Assembly (NCBI GenBank): GCA_027627225.1
Contig: CM051034.1
Span: 7,044,058-7,108,057 of the forward strand
Reading direction: 5' to 3'
Length of the DNA: 64,000 nt
DNA from: Congeria kusceri
Taxonomy: Eukaryota; Mollusca; Bivalvia; Myida; Dreissenidae
Both the position numbers and the translations under genes were made by a program. Position 1 is the stretch's first letter, and each line of letters starts with the position of its first letter. The notes below the pieces were generated by a model. That model was not told the DNA's origin and did no database searches. It saw nothing but the letters and a program-made list of their open reading frames with translations. Of the stretch, positions 60,440 to 64,000 are shown piece by piece.

Positions 60440-61190
60440 ACACACCGGTCACGTGATAACCAAGCTGTCCGAATGATTAGGCCATACAAATTTGATTCTA
60501 CGTTTAGCGTCCTCGGGCTCGTAGGTTTTTGGATGCCTGAAAAAATAATTAAAAAAAAATTATAATGTGAAAAATCAATCTGGAAAGCGTAATAAAATTG
60601 GGGAAAAAAGGACTTTTAGGTGTTTTTACTTATATTTGTAAAACATAGCGTGCAACTAGTCAATTGATAGAGTTAAAATACTATGTTACAATAGGTTCCC
60701 AACATGAAGATGATATGTAACAGTTTTGCAAGTAAAGCTTGTACCACTGCCATACATAAGTTGTTGAAGAAAAATGTTTTTTGTCGACTTGTTCGTTTTT
60801 TCCTGCTTGGTTGGTAGGTTTTGTAAAATCATGGGGACGCTAAACATATAATCAAATTTGCATGGCCTTATGCCATTTGCTTGATTTATGAAGAAGAGTG
60901 GCCCGATGCAGTTTATCGCAAATTAATCTGTTTTTCTTGAAGAATTAGAAATAACTTTTGATAGTGATTTGGTTAATAAAAAACTTCCAAAAATGGCAAA
61001 AATAGGCGAATACCCCACCCACATTGTGAGTATATGTATGACGTCATAGCCTCGTTATTACGTGTGCAATACCATAATACCCCGTAATGATTAGCAACCA
61101 AGTCACTTAGTGTTCGGGTCGCAACAGAAAAGCTCTAAAACTAACAGCGTGCTAAAATGCAAGAAAAACACTAAAAAGACTATCGTAACC
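60440..61190. promoter_or_regulatory. Possible shared promoter region of REC8 (minus) and the MGNC gene (plus)
   Basis: About 750 bp between the probable REC8 first exon and the ATG of the divergent gene. It contains an E-box CACGTG at 60450-60455 near the REC8 side and a perfect CRE TGACGTCA at 61039-61046 near the plus gene. No TATA box is clear. Confidence 0.45.
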
Positions 61191-61368
61191 ATGGGAAACT
61201 GCATCCGCAAGAAGACCACGGGCATTAAGCCCGGGGGTCCCCGGTCGGGGCAGGATATCTGCGCCGTTCTATCTCAAAACACGCCGCACTCTCGGTCTGG
61301 TATCGTTTACAACGACATGGAGATGATGCTGAGGCACGGAGAAGATATCGTGCAGCCACTCACCGGAG
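61191..61368 (+). CDS. First coding exon of an unidentified N-myristoylated protein
   Basis: ATG in a strong Kozak context (GTAACCATGG). It encodes MGNCIRKKTTGIKPGGPRSG, then 39 more residues including SRSGIVYNDMEMMLRHGEDI, ending ACCGGAG|GTATGT in phase 1. MGNC at the N-terminus fits N-myristoylation on Gly2 and palmitoylation on Cys4, with KK nearby for membrane contact. The exon is GC-rich relative to its surroundings. The remaining exons lie beyond the window. I do not recognise the family. Confidence 0.65.
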
Positions 61369-61604
61369 GTATGTAGGCACATGTGACTATACATACACAG
61401 ATCTGCATGTTGGTAACACCGAATGAGCAATTCCTGAATGATTTCCATGGTAGAACTGGTTTTTAAAGAGGGCATTCGATACAAAGTCTTTAGTAACGAC
61501 CCACCACCACCCCACCCACCCGAGGGATCGAACCAGAGATCAAGTTTTGATGCTGGATTATGTTTGTTAATAAATTATTCCACTTTACCAAGCAAATATA
61601 AGTA

Positions 61605-61745
61605 GAAGTAATAATAATAATTATTATAATTAATAATGATAAAAGATCAATTAATAACAATAATGATAACATGTTTGGGAATTTAATAATAATAATAATA
61701 ATAATACATTCTTATGATAAAAAAATAAAATAAATATTAATAATA
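61605..61745. repeat. AAT-rich microsatellite
   Basis: Runs of (AAT)n and imperfect TAATAAT tracts in the intron after the MGNC exon. Confidence 0.8.
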
Positions 61746-61779
61746 AAAGCTTTCACAGTCAGTGGTATGTTGTTGTTTG

Positions 61780-64000
61780 TCAGCTAATATAACCTGGCAA
61801 TATGATGGCATTGATGCATCACTGGTAAGTTGTGTCAGCCAATACTTGGTCAAGATAATTTGTTGTCAGTTCAGTGGGAAGTTGTGTCACCGAATACTTT
61901 GTTAGAATTTGTGTTGTCAGCTCACTGGGTAGTTGTGTCAGCTCATACTTTGTCAACATATTGTGTTGTCACCTCATTTGTAAGTTGTGACAGCTAATAC
62001 TTTGTAAAGATATTATTTTGTCAGCTCACTGGTAAGCTGTGTCAGCTAATACTTGGTCATTTCATTGTGTTGTTAGCTCTCTAGCAAGTTGTGTAAGATA
62101 ATACTTGGTCAAGATATTGTAGTGTCAGCTCAGTGTTAAGTTGTGTCAGCTTGTACTAAGTGAAGACATTGTGGTGTCAGCTCAGTGTTAAGTTGTGTCA
62201 GCTAATGCTTAGTCAAGACATGGTGGTGTCAGGTCAGTGGTAAGTTGTGTCAGGACATTATGTTGTTAGCTCAGTGTTAAGTTGTGTCAGCTAGTACATG
62301 GTCAAGACATTGTGTTGTCAGCTCAGTGGTAAGTTGTGCCAGCTAGTACATGGTCAAGACATTGTGTTGTTAGTTCAGTGTTAAGTTGTATCAGCTAGTA
62401 CATGGTCAAGACATTATGTTGTTAGCTCAGTGTTAAGTTGTATCAGCTAGTACATGGTCAAGACATTGTGTTGTCAGCTCAGTGGTAAGTTGTGCCAGCT
62501 AGTACATGGTCAAGACATTGTGTTGTTAGCTCAGTGGTAAGTTGTGCCAGCTAGTACATGGTCAAGACATTGTGTTGTCAGCTCAGTGGTAAGTTGTGCC
62601 AGCTAGTACATGGTCAAGACATTGTGTTGTTAGTTCAGTGGTAAGTTGTATCAGCTAGTACATGGTCAAGACATTATGTTGTTAGCTCAGTGGTAAGTTG
62701 TATCAGCTAGTACATGGTCAAGACATTGTGTTGTCAGCTCAGTGTTAAGTTGTATCAGCTAGTACATGGTCAAGACATTATGTTGTTAGCTCAGTGTTAA
62801 GTTGTGCCAGCTAGTACATGGTCAAGACATTGTGTTGTTAGCTCAGTGGTAAGTTGTATCAGCTAGTACATGGTCAAGACATTGTGTTGTCAGCTCAGTG
62901 TTAAGTTGTATCAGCTAGTACATGGTCAAGACATTGTGTTGTCAGCTCAGTGTTAAGTTGTGTCAGCTAGTACATGGTCAAGACATTGTGTTGTCAGCTC
63001 AGTGTTAAGTTGTGCCAGCTAGTACATGGTCAAGACATTGTGTTGTTAGCTCAGTGGTAAGTTGTGTCAGCTAGTACATGGTCAAGACATTGTGTTGTCA
63101 GCTCAGTGGTAAGTTGTGCCAGCTAGTACATGGTCAAGACATTGTGTTGTTAGCTCAGTGGTAAGTTGTATCAGCTAGTACATGGTCAAGACATTATGTT
63201 GTTAGCTCAGTGGTAAGTTGTATCAGCTAGTACATGGTCAAGACATTGTGTTGTTAGCTCAGTGGTAAGTTGTATCAGCTAGTACATGGTCAAGACATTA
63301 TGTTGTTAGCTCAGTGGTAAGTTGTGCCAGCTAGTACATGGTCAAGACATTGTGTTGTCAGCTCAGTGTTAAGTTGTGCCAGCTAGTACATGGTCAAGAC
63401 ATTGTGTTGTCAGCTCAGTGGTAAGTTGTATCAGCTAGTACATGGTCAAGACATTGTGTTGTCAGCTCAGTGTTAAGTTGTATCAGCTAGTACATGGTCA
63501 AGACATTGTGTTGTCAGCTCAGTGGTAAGTTGTATCAGCTAGTACATGGTCAAGACATTATGTTGTTAGCTCAGTGGTAAGTTATGCCAGCTAGTACATG
63601 GTCAAGACATTGTGTTGCCAGCTCAGTAGTAAGTTATGCCAGCTAGGACATGGTCAAGACATTGTGTTGTCAGCTCAGTGGTAAGTTGTGCCAGCTAGTA
63701 CATGGTCAAGACATTGTGTTGTCAGTTCAGTGGTAAGTTGTGTCAGCTAGTACATGGTCAAGACATTGTGTTGTCAGGTCAGTGGTAAGTTGTGTCAGCT
63801 AGTACTTGGTCAAGTCACTGTGTTGTTAGCTCAGTGGTAAGTTGTGTAAGCTAATACTTGGTCAAGACATTGTGGTGTCAGCTCAATGTTAAGTTGTGTC
63901 AGCTAATACTTGGTCAAGGCATTGTGGTGTCAGCTCACTGGTAAATTGTGCCAGCTAATACTTGGTCAAGTCATTGTGGTGTCAGCTCACTGGTAAATTG
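61780..64000. repeat. 52-bp minisatellite, more than 40 copies, continuing past the window
   Basis: Unit GTTGTCAGCTCAGTGGTAAG then TTGTGTCAGCTAGTACATGG and TCAAGACATTGT. The central copies are almost identical and those at both margins are diverged, so expansion and homogenisation occur from the middle. Many units contain CAGTGGTAAGT, a good 5' splice-site match on the plus strand, the direction of the host intron. Confidence 0.92.

Noticed and set aside
61110..61190. Upstream extension of the MGNC exon from a GTG
   Set aside because: Animal translation is expected to start at the strong-context ATG at 61191; the upstream frame lacks an ATG.
61490..61560. B-box-like GGTTCGATCCC on the minus strand
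   Set aside because: No A box or acceptor pairing; too little for a tRNA or SINE call.
61780..64000. Regularly spaced repeats resembling a CRISPR array
   Set aside because: Units are directly contiguous without unique spacers, in a eukaryotic intron; it is a minisatellite.

Overview
This is animal nuclear DNA. It is AT-rich and intron-rich, with GT-AG introns, tRNA-derived SINEs, and many tandem-repeat mobile elements that end in GGACGGACGGACA-type tetranucleotide tracts followed by a GC-rich hairpin and ATGCCCCC-type subterminal repeats. That repeat style (the 'pearl'/Helentron-like elements of bivalves), together with nested-palindrome MITEs and a single-exon orphan GPCR, points to a bivalve mollusc. 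I cannot name the species from sequence alone.

The central result is one large gene. Joining minus-strand exons by splice site and phase gives a complete 19-coding-exon gene, stop at 15054 and ATG at 59316. The joined CDS is 2127 nt (708 aa) with phase matched at every junction. Its N-terminus (MFYSQDIL, IWLAAT, CEDILQY, RPRLSLYLSALL), middle and C-terminal winged helix identify it as REC8, the meiotic alpha-kleisin of cohesin. It spans about 44 kb because its introns are filled with mobile DNA. Intron 11 alone (about 13 kb) holds two autonomous-type DNA transposons. One is a 4.0-kb TIR element (26576-30577) whose six-exon transposase carries one in-frame stop. The other is a plus-strand CACTA/tnp2-type transposase gene (33166-38181, five exons, 913 aa, no defect seen) with an N-terminal C2H2 finger. 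Intron 5 holds an opposite-strand ORF with a zinc knuckle (50789-51490).

Layout: 1-2.5 kb, a LINE reverse-transcriptase fragment and a rhodopsin-class GPCR on the minus strand. 2.5-15 kb, no gene seen; MITEs, a TA-target element nested in a tandem repeat, pearl-like copies and minisatellites. 15-60.4 kb, REC8. 60.4-61.2 kb, a probable shared promoter region. 61.19 kb onward, the first coding exon of a divergent plus-strand gene starting MGNC (N-myristoylation signal), followed by a 52-bp minisatellite running off the window.

The most unusual pattern is that several minisatellites begin at or straddle gene boundaries. In REC8, the 5' splice site of exon 12 is repeated in-frame (87 bp x 4), that of exon 16 is repeated (72 bp x about 17), the 3' splice site of exon 7 is repeated (about 50 bp x about 24), and an array starts at the stop codon. 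The GPCR stop codon also lies inside a 27-bp array. Splice-site choice and protein length could therefore vary with repeat copy number.
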